DNA from: Luteimonas galliterrae | GTDB lineage: Bacteria; Pseudomonadota; Gammaproteobacteria; Xanthomonadales; Xanthomonadaceae | Assembly: GCF_023374055.1 (NCBI RefSeq) | Contig: NZ_JAMBEP010000001.1 | Location: 558,001-622,000 of the forward strand | Direction: 5' to 3' | DNA length: 64,000 nt | Shown: positions 9,065 through 18,856 of the stretch, in pieces | Numbering within the stretch: position 1 is the stretch's first letter | Layout of the letters: each line of letters opens with the position of its first letter | Made by a program: the position numbers and the translations under genes | The notes under the pieces: generated by a model | Database searches by the model: none | What the model was told of the DNA's origin: nothing | Seen by the model: the letters and a program-made list of their open reading frames with translations, nothing else

Positions 9065-10522
9065 ATGACCACCGTTTCGGTTCCCCTGCAGGACGATTCG
9101 GTCCATTTCCGGTTGAAGTCGCTGGCGCTGGTGGCGTTGTGCTTCCATGCATTGTTCGCCATGACCGATTTCGGCGGGCAGCTCAAGCCGGAATACGGCG
9201 CATTCGTGGCGACCTTGCTGATCCTGTTCGCGGGCCCCTGTCCCTGGCGCGAGCTGGCCAGGCTGCCGGCGACGTGGCTGCAGGGTTTTTTCATCCTCTT
9301 CGTGATCGCGCATGCCGCCTATGCGACGTCCGTTTTCCCTGCGATCGGCTATTCCAGGCAGCTGAGCGCGGCGTCCGAATTCGTGCGGCTCGGGGTGTTC
9401 AGTTGCGTGATCGGATGGTGGCTGTCGCTGATGCCGCGTGCGATACCGTTGCTGTTCGCCCTGATGATCGCTGGCCTGTTGACGGCGGTGCTCGCCTATA
9501 TGCCGTGGGCCGACCTGCCGCAGATATGGGACGGACGGCTGCGCCCGAAACTCGGGATGCCCGAAAACCTGGCCGGACAGCTGGCCGCGCTCGGAGGCTG
9601 GCTCGCGCTGTGCCTGCTGTTGAAATCGTGGAACGTGCACGGCCGTTTCCGCAGGCGGCGCGGATTGATGGCAGTATTCCTGGTGGCTTATGTCGGCAGT
9701 TTCTGCGCGCTGCTTTTCTCGCAATCGCGGGGCGCCTGGCTGGCTTTCGCCGCCACCGTGCCGGTGATCGTGCTGAGCGTTTGGTACACGGGCAAGCGGG
9801 AGCGCGGCGGCGCCGTGCCCTGGCTGCCTTTGGTGGGCGTGGCCGCGATTTCGCTTCTGTTGCTGCTGGGTGCGCGCGATATCGTCGCGCAAAGGTTCGC
9901 CGGCGCGGAACAATTGCTGCCGCAAGTCTCCGATGCCGACGAGCAAGGCGCTGCGGCGGCGGCGCGGATCTCGCGCGCCGTGCCGGCGAGCCAGCGCCAC
10001 GAATCCCACGTGGGGCAAAGCGCGAGAGCCGGCGCAACCCACGATCCCGCAGCGAAGGCCTCCCGTGCCGCCAGCGTGAACAACAAGGCGATCAGCGTGC
10101 GCATGTCGCTCTACGAATTCGGCATGGCGCGCTGGCGGGAACGTCCGCTGCTGGGCTGGGGCCTGCGCAGCACGTCGGCGCTGATCGCAGGATCGGGCCT
10201 GCGTCTGGACGGCCAGCGCCATGCGCACCTGCATAGCGCCTACATCGACGCGCTGGTCGGCATGGGCGCGGTCGGCGTGTGCCTGCTCGGGCTGTTCCTG
10301 GCGCTGTTGATGCGGGAGCTGGCGATGGCATGGCGCCGTGGCGCCGTATCCAATGCGATGTTCTGGATGGTGGCCGGCTGCATAGGCATCGTGCTGATCG
10401 CGAACGGATTCGACTCGTTGCTTTGGCGCTACGACTATTCGCGCGCGCCGCTCGAGATCATATTCGGCTGCTGCGTGGCCTACGGCCTGATCAGGCGCAG
10501 GCAGGCGGACGCCGCCCGCTGA
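9065..10522 (+). CDS. O-antigen ligase / Wzy-like polymerase family membrane protein
   Basis: The product is 485 residues with about ten to twelve hydrophobic spans. It carries the Wzy_C/WaaL region: FSQSRGAWLAF in mid-protein and HLHSAYIDALVGMG in the large periplasmic loop region. Such proteins join or polymerise polysaccharide on the periplasmic face of the inner membrane. Between about residues 295 and 345 lies a long hydrophilic stretch rich in Ala, Ser, Arg and His with no clear fold, an unusual insert ahead of the conserved loop. The ATG at 9065 follows the glycosyltransferase stop by 11 bp. Ligase and polymerase cannot be told apart here. Confidence 0.8.
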   Translation: MTTVSVPLQDDSVHFRLKSLALVALCFHALFAMTDFGGQLKPEYGAFVATLLILFAGPCPWRELARLPATWLQGFFILFVIAHAAYATSVFPAIGYSRQLSAASEFVRLGVFSCVIGWWLSLMPRAIPLLFALMIAGLLTAVLAYMPWADLPQIWDGRLRPKLGMPENLAGQLAALGGWLALCLLLKSWNVHGRFRRRRGLMAVFLVAYVGSFCALLFSQSRGAWLAFAATVPVIVLSVWYTGKRERGGAVPWLPLVGVAAISLLLLLGARDIVAQRFAGAEQLLPQVSDADEQGAAAAARISRAVPASQRHESHVGQSARAGATHDPAAKASRAASVNNKAISVRMSLYEFGMARWRERPLLGWGLRSTSALIAGSGLRLDGQRHAHLHSAYIDALVGMGAVGVCLLGLFLALLMRELAMAWRRGAVSNAMFWMVAGCIGIVLIANGFDSLLWRYDYSRAPLEIIFGCCVAYGLIRRRQADAAR

Positions 10523-10550
10523 AACGGGCGGCATCCTCCCCGGCGAAGGT

Positions 10551-11132
10551 TCAGTTGTTGGCCGGCAGCACGAAATCGATCGGCACGTTGACGCTGCTGG
10601 CCACGGCCTTGCCGTCGCGGCGGGCCGGGTTGAAGCGCCATTTGCGGACGGCGTTCATGGCCGCGCGGTCGAGCTCGGGCGTGCCGCTGCGCTGCACGAA
10701 GTCGACGTTGGCGACGCTGCCGTCGGCGGCGACGTCCACCCGCAAGAGCACGCGACCGCTCTGGCCGCGGCGCTGGGCGTCGCGCGGATAGTCGGGCTGT
10801 GCGCTGGCGCTGGCGATCGGCTGCGGCTCGGTGACGCGCGGCGCGGCGGGCTTGCTGGGTTTGCGCGGCTTGGCCGCTTCGGCGGCCTTCTTCTTGCGCG
10901 CTTCGACGGCGGCTTTCTCCGCTTCGGCTGCGGCCGTCGCCGCCGGTTCGCCGACGGTGGTTCCTGGCGCTTGTTCCGGCATCGATTCTTGAGCGCCCCG
11001 CTGGCCGAACCACCACCAGCCCAGCAACAGCAAAGCCACCACCAGCAGCAGCCAAAGCACTGCGCTATTGCGCTTGCGCGGCGTGGCGTCGCCGGCCCGG
11101 TTGTCTTCGGGGGTTTTCGGGGTCTCGTTCAT
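10551..11132 (-). CDS. TonB family protein (energy transducer-like), copy 1
   Basis: The product is 193 residues. It has a short cytosolic tail, one membrane span (SAVLWLLLVVALLLLGWWWF, about 22-42), an Ala/Lys/Glu- and Pro-rich periplasmic linker, and a C-terminal TonB domain (PDYPRDAQRRGQSGRVLLRV through RKWRFNPARRDGK). TonB proteins couple the proton gradient to outer-membrane receptors with ExbB/ExbD, which are not in this window. The ATG at 11132 has GGGAG nine bases upstream. A second gene of the same design lies immediately upstream on the same strand, so the pair looks like an old duplication. Confidence 0.85.
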   Translation of the reverse strand: MNETPKTPEDNRAGDATPRKRNSAVLWLLLVVALLLLGWWWFGQRGAQESMPEQAPGTTVGEPAATAAAEAEKAAVEARKKKAAEAAKPRKPSKPAAPRVTEPQPIASASAQPDYPRDAQRRGQSGRVLLRVDVAADGSVANVDFVQRSGTPELDRAAMNAVRKWRFNPARRDGKAVASSVNVPIDFVLPANN

Positions 11133-11253
11133 GGCCTGCACTCCCTCGACGTCGTTGCGACGGGCGAGTCTTGCATGCGGCTTTGTCGATGCCCCGTGAG
11201 CGGACAATAAACGGCCCGTTCACAAAGACTCCCTTACCCCAACCCGTTAGGCT

Positions 11254-13299
<2,046 letters not shown>

Positions 13300-13352
13300 T
13301 CTAAGGACCGTCGCCCCGGCGAAAGCCAGGATCGGGCTTTGCCCTGCTTTTC

Positions 13353-13497
13353 GTAGGAGCGGCTTCAGCCGCGAGCTCTTTCGCTGTCCTCCCGAGCGCA
13401 GCGAGGGATCTGCTTCCACGCTGCTATCGAAGGTAGATCCCTCGCTGCGCTCGGGATGCCAAGCAGGGCAAAAGCTCGCGGCTGAAGCCGCTCCCAC
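13353..13497. repeat. nested REP-like palindromes: family C inside family A
   Basis: The outer family A arms are at 13353-13377 and 13473-13497 (GGAGCGGCTTCAGCCGCGAGCT and complement). Inside them is a second palindrome with perfect 21-bp arms at 13391-13411 and 13435-13455 (CCCGAGCGCAGCGAGGGATCT), a form of family C. The simplest reading is that a family C unit entered the loop of a family A unit. The whole lies between the convergent genes serS and the azoreductase. Confidence 0.85.
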
Positions 13498-13517
13498 AGA
13501 AAAGCGGATCGTCGCAC

Positions 13518-14099
13518 TCAAGCCGCTTTCGGCAACGGCCCCGGAATCGCCGCATGCGCCTTCGCCAGCGCCTCGGCGCGATGCTGCGGCGACAGGCCTA
13601 CGCCCTCCGCGCGCACGAATTCCACGTCCTTGATGCCGATGAACCCGAACAGGAAGCGCAGATAAGGTTCCTGGAAGTCGCTGGGCGCATTGTCGCCGTG
13701 CACGCTGCCGCGGCCGGTCGCGATGATCACGTGCTTGCCGCCGGCCAAGCCTTCGGGTCCGTTCCCGGTGTAGCGAAAGGTCTTGCCGCGTACCGTGATG
13801 CGGTCGATCCAGGCCTTCAGCGTCGACGGGATCGCGAAGTTGTACATCGGCGCGCCGACCACCACCACGTCCGCCGCCAGGAATTGCGCCAAGAGCTGGT
13901 CTTCCTTCTCGTTGCAAATGACGTCGGCGCGGGCCAGCGTGCGGCTGGTGAGGTGGGGCAGGGGGTTGGCGTCCAGGTCGAGGTATTCGACGGTCAGGCC
14001 GGGCACGGCGTCCTGCCAGCGGGCGACGATGGCGGCACTGAGCTCGCGGGTGACGGAATCGGCGCCCAGGGCGCTGGAATCGAGATGGAGCAGCTTCAT
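13518..14099 (-). CDS. azoR: FMN-dependent NADH-azoreductase
   Basis: The 193-residue product has a flavodoxin-like fold. The N-terminus KLLHLDSSALGADSVTREL binds the FMN phosphate, APMYNFAIPSTLKAWIDRI is the core family motif, and ATGRGSVHGD forms the second flavin loop. AzoR-type enzymes reduce quinones and azo dyes with NAD(P)H and act in quinone or thiol stress. It is soluble. It diverges from a LysR-family gene across 117 bp, the classic layout for a target and its regulator, and a candidate operator lies between. Its 3' end meets the nested palindrome. Confidence 0.9.
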   Translation of the reverse strand: MKLLHLDSSALGADSVTRELSAAIVARWQDAVPGLTVEYLDLDANPLPHLTSRTLARADVICNEKEDQLLAQFLAADVVVVGAPMYNFAIPSTLKAWIDRITVRGKTFRYTGNGPEGLAGGKHVIIATGRGSVHGDNAPSDFQEPYLRFLFGFIGIKDVEFVRAEGVGLSPQHRAEALAKAHAAIPGPLPKAA

Positions 14100-14164
14100 G
14101 GCTTAGATTTCCGAGGAGCGGCAGAGCGCCGCGGTCGAAGCGAACTATGGGTTGTTGCTTTTAT

Positions 14165-14188
14165 GGGATAAAGGTGGTCAAATATCCC
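14165..14188. promoter_or_regulatory. candidate LysR operator between azoR and lysR
   Basis: An inverted repeat GGGATA (14165-14170) and TATCCC (14183-14188) is separated by 12 bp. It lies 29 bp before the lysR start in the divergent gap, where LysR-type regulators usually bind. The arms are only 6 bp, so this is a candidate by position and symmetry. Confidence 0.4.
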
Positions 14189-14216
14189 GTAGCGTTCTGA
14201 TGATGGAATTATAGCC

Positions 14217-15224
14217 ATGCAGGATCTCAACGACCTTTATTACTTCTCCGCCGTCGTCGACCACGGCGGTTTCGCCGCCGCCGAGCGCGCGCTGGGCATC
14301 CCCAAATCCCGCCTGAGCCGGCGCATCAGCCAGCTCGAGAACGACTTGGGCGTGCGCCTGCTGCAGCGTTCGACGCGCCGTTTCGCAGTCACCGACGTCG
14401 GCCAGAGCGTGCATCGCCACGCCCAGTCGATGCTGGCCGAGGCGCAGGCCGCGCGCGAAGTCGTCGACCGGCTCAGCGCCGAGCCGCGTGGCGTGGTCCG
14501 CGTGAGCGTGCCGGTCGGGTTGGCGCAGCAGCAGATGCCGGCGCTGCTGCCCGAATTCCTGGCCAAATACCCGCAGGTGCGCGTGCAGTTGCACGTCAGC
14601 AACCGTCGCGTCGACGTGATCAACGAAGGCTTCGACGTCGCCGTGCGCGTGCGTTCCAAGCTCGACGACGACGGCAGCCTGGTGATGCGCAGCTTCGGCC
14701 AGATCCAGGAACTGCTGGTCGCCAGCCCCAAATACCTGGACCGCGCCGGCCGCCCGAACACGCCCGAAGAATTGAACGACCACGTCACCCTGACCATGAA
14801 CGAGGACGAGGCGCGCCAGCGCTGGGAACTGCAGGGCCGCGACGGCGAGGTGCGCAAGGTCGAACTGAAGCCGCGCGTATCCGGTTTCGATTTCCCGATG
14901 CTGATGGCGCTGGCCAAGGGCGGCCTGGGCATCACCATGCTGCCCGAAACCTTGTGCGCCGAAGCCGTGCGCAAGGGCGAGCTGGAAGTGGTGCTGCCGG
15001 AATGGCGCCTGCCCCAGGGCATCGCCCACGCCGTCTTCGCCTCGCGCCGCGGCCTGCTGCCGGCGGTGCGGGTGTTCATCGATTTCCTGGCCGAAAAACT
15101 GCCGCCGCTGATCGAATCCTCGCGCCTGGACTGCCAGAACTGCCAGAAGGGCAAGCCGGTCGACAAGGGCGGCAAATCCGGCAAGCGCAGCGCCGACGAA
15201 GCGGCGCATGCGACAATCGCCTGA
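14217..15224 (+). CDS. LysR-family transcriptional regulator
   Basis: The 335-residue product has the N-terminal winged helix-turn-helix (about 1-60; FAAAERALGIPKSRLSRRI is the recognition region) and a substrate-binding regulatory domain (about 90-295). The protein ends with an extra basic tail of about 30 residues holding a CQNC pair (Cys306, Cys309), absent from most LysR proteins. It diverges from azoR and probably controls it, as related YhaJ/QseD-type regulators control quinone-responsive oxidoreductase genes. The inducer is unknown; the cysteines invite a redox hypothesis. Confidence 0.9.
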   Translation: MQDLNDLYYFSAVVDHGGFAAAERALGIPKSRLSRRISQLENDLGVRLLQRSTRRFAVTDVGQSVHRHAQSMLAEAQAAREVVDRLSAEPRGVVRVSVPVGLAQQQMPALLPEFLAKYPQVRVQLHVSNRRVDVINEGFDVAVRVRSKLDDDGSLVMRSFGQIQELLVASPKYLDRAGRPNTPEELNDHVTLTMNEDEARQRWELQGRDGEVRKVELKPRVSGFDFPMLMALAKGGLGITMLPETLCAEAVRKGELEVVLPEWRLPQGIAHAVFASRRGLLPAVRVFIDFLAEKLPPLIESSRLDCQNCQKGKPVDKGGKSGKRSADEAAHATIA

Positions 15225-15301
15225 GTCGGGGAGGGTCTCCCTTCCGCCGAAAAAACCTAAGCCGGCCGCGCGATGCGGCCGGTGCGCTAAGTGAGATAAC
15301 C

Positions 15302-15458
15302 GGAGAGGTGGCCGAGCGGTTTAAGGCACCGGTCTTGACTGCGAAGGCATGGATGCTGGAGCGAACATCGGCCGAAGGCCGATGGCCCGCAGGGCGAGGG
15401 GCAGGATGCCCCGAGTCAAACCGGCGATACGCGCGTAGCGCGCGGCGCGAAGTACAAC
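15302..15458 (+). pseudogene. interrupted partial tRNA-Ser copy 1 (157-bp tandem unit)
   Basis: Positions 15302-15338 equal tRNA-Ser(UGA) from its first base to anticodon base 36. A 79-nt insert (15339-15417) follows, then AAACCGGCGAT, which continues the tRNA exactly from position 37, then unrelated sequence in place of the 3' half. In the insert, TTGACT and AGTCAA pair across the junction, extending the anticodon stem, and inner hairpins form from CATCGGCC-GAA-GGCCGATG and GGGGCA-GGA-TGCCCC. The T-arm and acceptor 3' strand are missing, so it cannot be a working tRNA by itself. Confidence 0.75.
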
Positions 15459-15613
15459 GGAGAGGTGGCCGAGCGGTTTAAGGCACCGGTCTTGACTGCG
15501 AAGGCATGGATGCCGGAGCGAACATCGGCCGAAGGCCGATGGCCCGCAGGGCGAGGGGCAGGATGCCCCGAGTCAAACCGGCGATACGCGCGTAGCGCGG
15601 CGCGAAGTACAAC
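15459..15613 (+). pseudogene. interrupted partial tRNA-Ser copy 2 (155-bp tandem unit)
   Basis: This is a near-identical repeat of the unit before it: one T-to-C change in the insert and a 2-bp deletion near the end. The intact tRNA-Ser gene starts directly after it at 15614, in the position where a third unit would begin. The high identity between the two units suggests recent duplication. Confidence 0.75.
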
Positions 15614-15703
15614 GGAGAGGTGGCCGAGCGGTTTAAGGCACCGGTCTTGAAAACCGGCGATGGGTCAAACCATCCGTGGGTTCGAATCCCACCCTCTCCG
15701 CCA
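15614..15703 (+). tRNA. tRNA-Ser(UGA)
   Basis: The cloverleaf is complete: acceptor GGAGAGG/CCTCTCC, D-arm GCC...GGC, anticodon stem CCGGT/ACCGG with loop CTTGAAA (anticodon TGA), a long class II variable arm (GATGGGTCAAACCATC), T-arm GTGGG-TTCGAAT-CCCAC, discriminator G and encoded CCA at 15701-15703. It reads UCA and probably other UCN codons. Two broken copies of its 5' half precede it in tandem. Confidence 0.97.
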
Positions 15704-15759
15704 ACCGGTTTCTGCGATATCGTCGTGCTCCGCATGCCGCACACGATGGAAAAGACGCC

Positions 15760-16599
15760 GTGAAAAAACGCCTTCGCCTGATCGCAGCCACGGTTCTCGC
15801 GCTCCCGTTGTCGTTCGCCGCCGCGCTGGCTTCGAAACCCGAAGTCAGGCTGTGGCGCTTGGATTGCGGCGAGCTCTGGACCTATAACCTGGACGAGCTG
15901 TCCGACACGCGCGCTTACGTCGGCCAGAGCAAGTATTTCGTTGGTAGCTGCTACCTGATCCGGCACGGCGACGCTTACTTGCTCTGGGATACGGGCCTGG
16001 CGAAGACTTATTTGAACAAGCCGTTCGCGCGGGGCGATGCGGATTCCACGTCGCTCGGCGCGACCGTGGTCGACCAGCTCGCGAAGATAGGCGTCGAACC
16101 GGCGCAAATTTCCGTGGTCGGCATCAGCCACTACCATCTCGACCACGTCGGCCAGGCAGCGGATTTCCCGCAGGCGAAACTGCTGATCGGGAAGGGTGAC
16201 TTCGACGTGCTCGGCCGGCCGGAGCACGAGGCGCGTTCGGAGTTTTTCGCGCCCTGGCTGCGGGAAGGTGCCGACGTCGAAAAGGTGGTCGGCGATCACG
16301 ACGTGTTCGGCGACGGCAGCGTGATGATGCTCGACCTGCCCGGGCACACGCCTGGCCACCATGGCCTGCTGGTGCGGCTGCCCAAGCGCGGTAACGTGCT
16401 GCTGTCCGGCGACGTAGTGCACTTCCGCGAGAATATGGCGTCGATGGGCGTGCCTTCGTTCAACACCGATCGCGCGCAATCGCTGGCCTCGATGGACCGC
16501 TTCGAAAAACTCGCGCGCAACCTGAAGGCGACGTTGATCATCCAGCACGAAGAAAAGGATGTCGCCAAGTTGCCGGCATTTCCGCAAGCGGCCGAATGA
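15760..16599 (+). CDS. exported metallo-beta-lactamase fold hydrolase, N-acyl homoserine lactonase-like
   Basis: The 279-residue product has the metal signature HYHLDH, with further ligands in LPGHTPGHHG and LSGDVVHF, and a C-terminal QHEEKD. The layout matches the AiiA-like lactonase branch of the MBL superfamily, which opens the ring of quorum-sensing acyl homoserine lactones; other lactones or esters are possible. The GTG at 15760 begins a signal peptide (KKRLRLIAATVLALPLSFAAALA), unlike the cytosolic AiiA, so it should act in the periplasm or outside. GGAAAAG lies just upstream. It stands alone after the tRNA-Ser gene. Confidence 0.8.
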   Translation: MKKRLRLIAATVLALPLSFAAALASKPEVRLWRLDCGELWTYNLDELSDTRAYVGQSKYFVGSCYLIRHGDAYLLWDTGLAKTYLNKPFARGDADSTSLGATVVDQLAKIGVEPAQISVVGISHYHLDHVGQAADFPQAKLLIGKGDFDVLGRPEHEARSEFFAPWLREGADVEKVVGDHDVFGDGSVMMLDLPGHTPGHHGLLVRLPKRGNVLLSGDVVHFRENMASMGVPSFNTDRAQSLASMDRFEKLARNLKATLIIQHEEKDVAKLPAFPQAAE

Positions 16600-16882
16600 G
16601 GCCGATCGCCTCGAGGCGGCCGGAATAGCGCCCATCGCGCGCAAGAACGAACCATCCGCGGGTGCTCGCCACCCACGAATGCCATTCGCCGGACCTGCCC
16701 GATAGCGGGCGCGCAGCCTGTCGATCGTGGCTGGCTGCCGGGAGCGTTTGGCTTGAAGCTATGCCGGCATCGCGGCCATCGCCGCATGCCGGCGCGGCCG
16801 ATGCATTGCCCGTCGTCCAGGTTCGCGTTTGCCTGCGCAGCGCGGTGCTATCCCTGTACCTTCCCCCGAGGATTTTTCATCC

Positions 16883-16999
16883 ATGTCGCTTCTGTTCTTT
16901 TCGCTGTTCGGTATTTCTTCCGCTTTCTCCGCCCAACCGGTGTCGTCGGCGCCGGGCGTGTTCGAAGAGTGCCCGGTTCCGGTCGAGTCCACGTTCTAA
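16883..16999 (+). CDS. possible 38-residue secreted peptide, unrecognised
   Basis: The ORF begins ATGTCGCTTCTGTTC and encodes 38 residues. The first half is hydrophobic and ends in AFSAQ, which looks like a short signal peptide with a cleavage site. The rest is small and acidic with one cysteine (FEECPVPVESTF). Its stop is 25 bp ahead of a strong rho-independent terminator on the same strand, which supports transcription of this stretch. The ribosome-binding site is weak (GAGG, about 11 bases upstream). It could instead be a small RNA. I do not recognise a family. Confidence 0.4.
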   Translation: MSLLFFSLFGISSAFSAQPVSSAPGVFEECPVPVESTF

Positions 17000-17024
17000 G
17001 TAGGCGAGCGTTTTGCGTTTGCGG

Positions 17025-17056
17025 GCGGCGGCGCACGATGGCCGCCGCTTTTTTTT
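17025..17056 (+). terminator. rho-independent terminator
   Basis: A perfect 8-bp stem GCGGCGGC/GCCGCCGC (17025-17032, 17041-17048) has an 8-nt loop and is followed by eight T. It fits only the plus strand and the only reading before it is the 38-codon ORF. The sulfotransferase gene on the other strand ends 14 bp further on. Confidence 0.85.
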
Positions 17057-17069
17057 GGCAGCCGTCCGC

Positions 17070-18656
17070 CTAGGGCGCATCCGAACGAATGCTGTCGAGG
17101 CGCTCCCGCAACGGCCCCAGATGTTTCGCGTACCTGCGCCAGGCGTCCACGCCCTGCGCGTGTATCGGTTGCCGTACCTGCGAACTGCTGGCGGTGGCCA
17201 CGGCGGCAGTGTTCCGCGTGATGTCGACGGTCTGCGGCTCGAAAGCCAGGCCGCAGAACTTCATGATGCGTTCTGAAGCGCGCACAGGATCGGAAACCAG
17301 GTCTTCGTAGTCGACGATCGCGAACCTCTCCGGCACGATTCGCCGCCAATGCTCGCTGAGCGAAGCGAAGCGGGCGTAATGATCCGCAAGTTCGGTTTGG
17401 TCGTAGCTGTAGCCGTAGGCGACGTTGGTGAAAAGCTCTTTCAGGTTGGAGAAGCAGGCCGCCATCGGCGAACGGCGCAGGCACAGGATCTTCGCTTGCG
17501 GCAGCGCCTTGACGATGTAGCCGGCCTGGACGAAATTCATCGGGTTCTTGTCGACCAGATAGCGGCTCCCCGCATAGCGCGGAGCCGTGCGCTGCAGGTA
17601 GGTTTCGCCGACGCGAGCCCAATCGGCGCTTGCGAGGCGTTCGACCGAAGCATCGGTGACGGAGGTCGGGATGAAGCTATCGGTCTCCCAGCAAAGCGCG
17701 CTGTTGAAATCGCGCAATTCGCCGCCGGCCGCGACCTGGCTATGGTTGCCGAGCATGCGCTCCAGCAGCGTGGTGCCGGTGCGCGGCATGCCGACGATGA
17801 AGATCGGGACTTGCGTCGCATCGGCAGGGGCCAGACCGGTATCGCCCACGAAATCGGCATCCACAGTCCGCCGCAGCGTATCGAAGCCCTGTCGCTCCGC
17901 ATGCGGATCGTAGCGAATCGTTTTGCGCTTGATTGCCGCGCCTGCCGCCAGGCTATGCCACGCCGCGTCGGTTTCGCCGGCGTCGTCGTATTCCTTGAAC
18001 AGCGCATAGTGGAAGTAGGCCTGCTCCGGCGCAGCGGCATCGAGCGTCGCCTGCGCTCGCTTGATCCGGTCGACGCGCGACAACGGCGGGTCGGATTTGC
18101 GATGGTAGGCAAGCGCCCAATGCGCGTAGGGATAGTTCGGCTGCAGGCGCAGGCAGCGTTCGTACTCCTCCGTGGCCTCGTCCATGCGCCCGCTGTAGCG
18201 CAGCGCGTTCGCGCGCGCATAGCTCAGATGCTCGCTGTCGGCCGCGCGTGCGAACACCGCGTCGATCAGGGCGAGCGCATCGTCCACGTGGCCGGTCAGG
18301 TACAGCTGCTGGGCCAGCAACGGCGAGGCGCGGACGATGTCGACGCTGATCCAGTCGGCTCCGAAAATGAGGTCGCGCAGTGCTTGTCCTTCGTCGAAGG
18401 CCAGCAGCAGGCGCGTCACGGCAGCGATGTCGGCCCAGGAGCGCTCGCAGATCGTATCGGCAGCCATGAGGGCATGCGTACGCGATTGCCGATAATGGCC
18501 GAAACCCTGTTCCAGCACCGACGCGCGCAGGCGCGAGTGGAGATGGCCTGGTTCCTGGCGCAGGATCGACAGATAAGCCGAAAGCGCGGCCGCCGTCTCG
18601 CCTGCGGCCTCGGCGCTCCGGGCCTGTTGCCACAACATCCGCAAGTCGTGGTGCAT
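17070..18656 (-). CDS. tetratricopeptide repeat sulfotransferase
   Basis: The 528-residue product has two parts. Residues about 1-250 are helical TPR-like repeats (for example MDEATEEYERCLRLQPNYPYAHWALAY). Residues about 285-525 are a PAPS-dependent sulfotransferase: FIVGMPRTGTTLLERML binds the 5' phosphosulfate and LCLRRSPMAACFSN (about 405) binds the 3' phosphate. It transfers sulfate from PAPS to an unknown acceptor; the TPRs probably bind that acceptor or a protein partner. There is no signal peptide, so it should be cytosolic. The ATG at 18656 is chosen because upstream in-frame sequence is not family-like. Confidence 0.88.
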   Translation of the reverse strand: MHHDLRMLWQQARSAEAAGETAAALSAYLSILRQEPGHLHSRLRASVLEQGFGHYRQSRTHALMAADTICERSWADIAAVTRLLLAFDEGQALRDLIFGADWISVDIVRASPLLAQQLYLTGHVDDALALIDAVFARAADSEHLSYARANALRYSGRMDEATEEYERCLRLQPNYPYAHWALAYHRKSDPPLSRVDRIKRAQATLDAAAPEQAYFHYALFKEYDDAGETDAAWHSLAAGAAIKRKTIRYDPHAERQGFDTLRRTVDADFVGDTGLAPADATQVPIFIVGMPRTGTTLLERMLGNHSQVAAGGELRDFNSALCWETDSFIPTSVTDASVERLASADWARVGETYLQRTAPRYAGSRYLVDKNPMNFVQAGYIVKALPQAKILCLRRSPMAACFSNLKELFTNVAYGYSYDQTELADHYARFASLSEHWRRIVPERFAIVDYEDLVSDPVRASERIMKFCGLAFEPQTVDITRNTAAVATASSSQVRQPIHAQGVDAWRRYAKHLGPLRERLDSIRSDAP

Positions 18657-18856
18657 GAGGGCGGTCAACTCGGCTCCAGGCCGTAATCTTATGCCGGAAA
18701 GATGCGGCCCGTGGCCGCGTTTGGATGCGCGCGCCTGGCCGCGATCTTGCAAGCGAAGCCGGTGGGCGGATCATAATGGGCGCGCGGCAGGGCGTGCGCC
18801 GGGGGCGGGCGAACTGAAGCGCCGCATGCGCAGGCCAGCAGGGGAACAAGCGATCG

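Noticed and set aside
15335-15424. The tRNA insert as a group I intron
   Set aside because: At 79 nt it is far too short for the conserved core, the 5' flank ends in A and not U, and the 3' exon is incomplete.
15465-15650. Small readings across the tRNA-Ser repeats (MAERFKAPVLTAKAW and similar)
   Set aside because: They translate tRNA and tRNA-derived DNA. Proteins of this kind are known annotation artefacts.
16662-17003. A 113-codon reading and overlapping ones in the gap after the lactonase-like gene
   Set aside because: They have no start context or protein-like composition, and several frames are open over the same DNA. Only the 38-codon reading has supporting signals.
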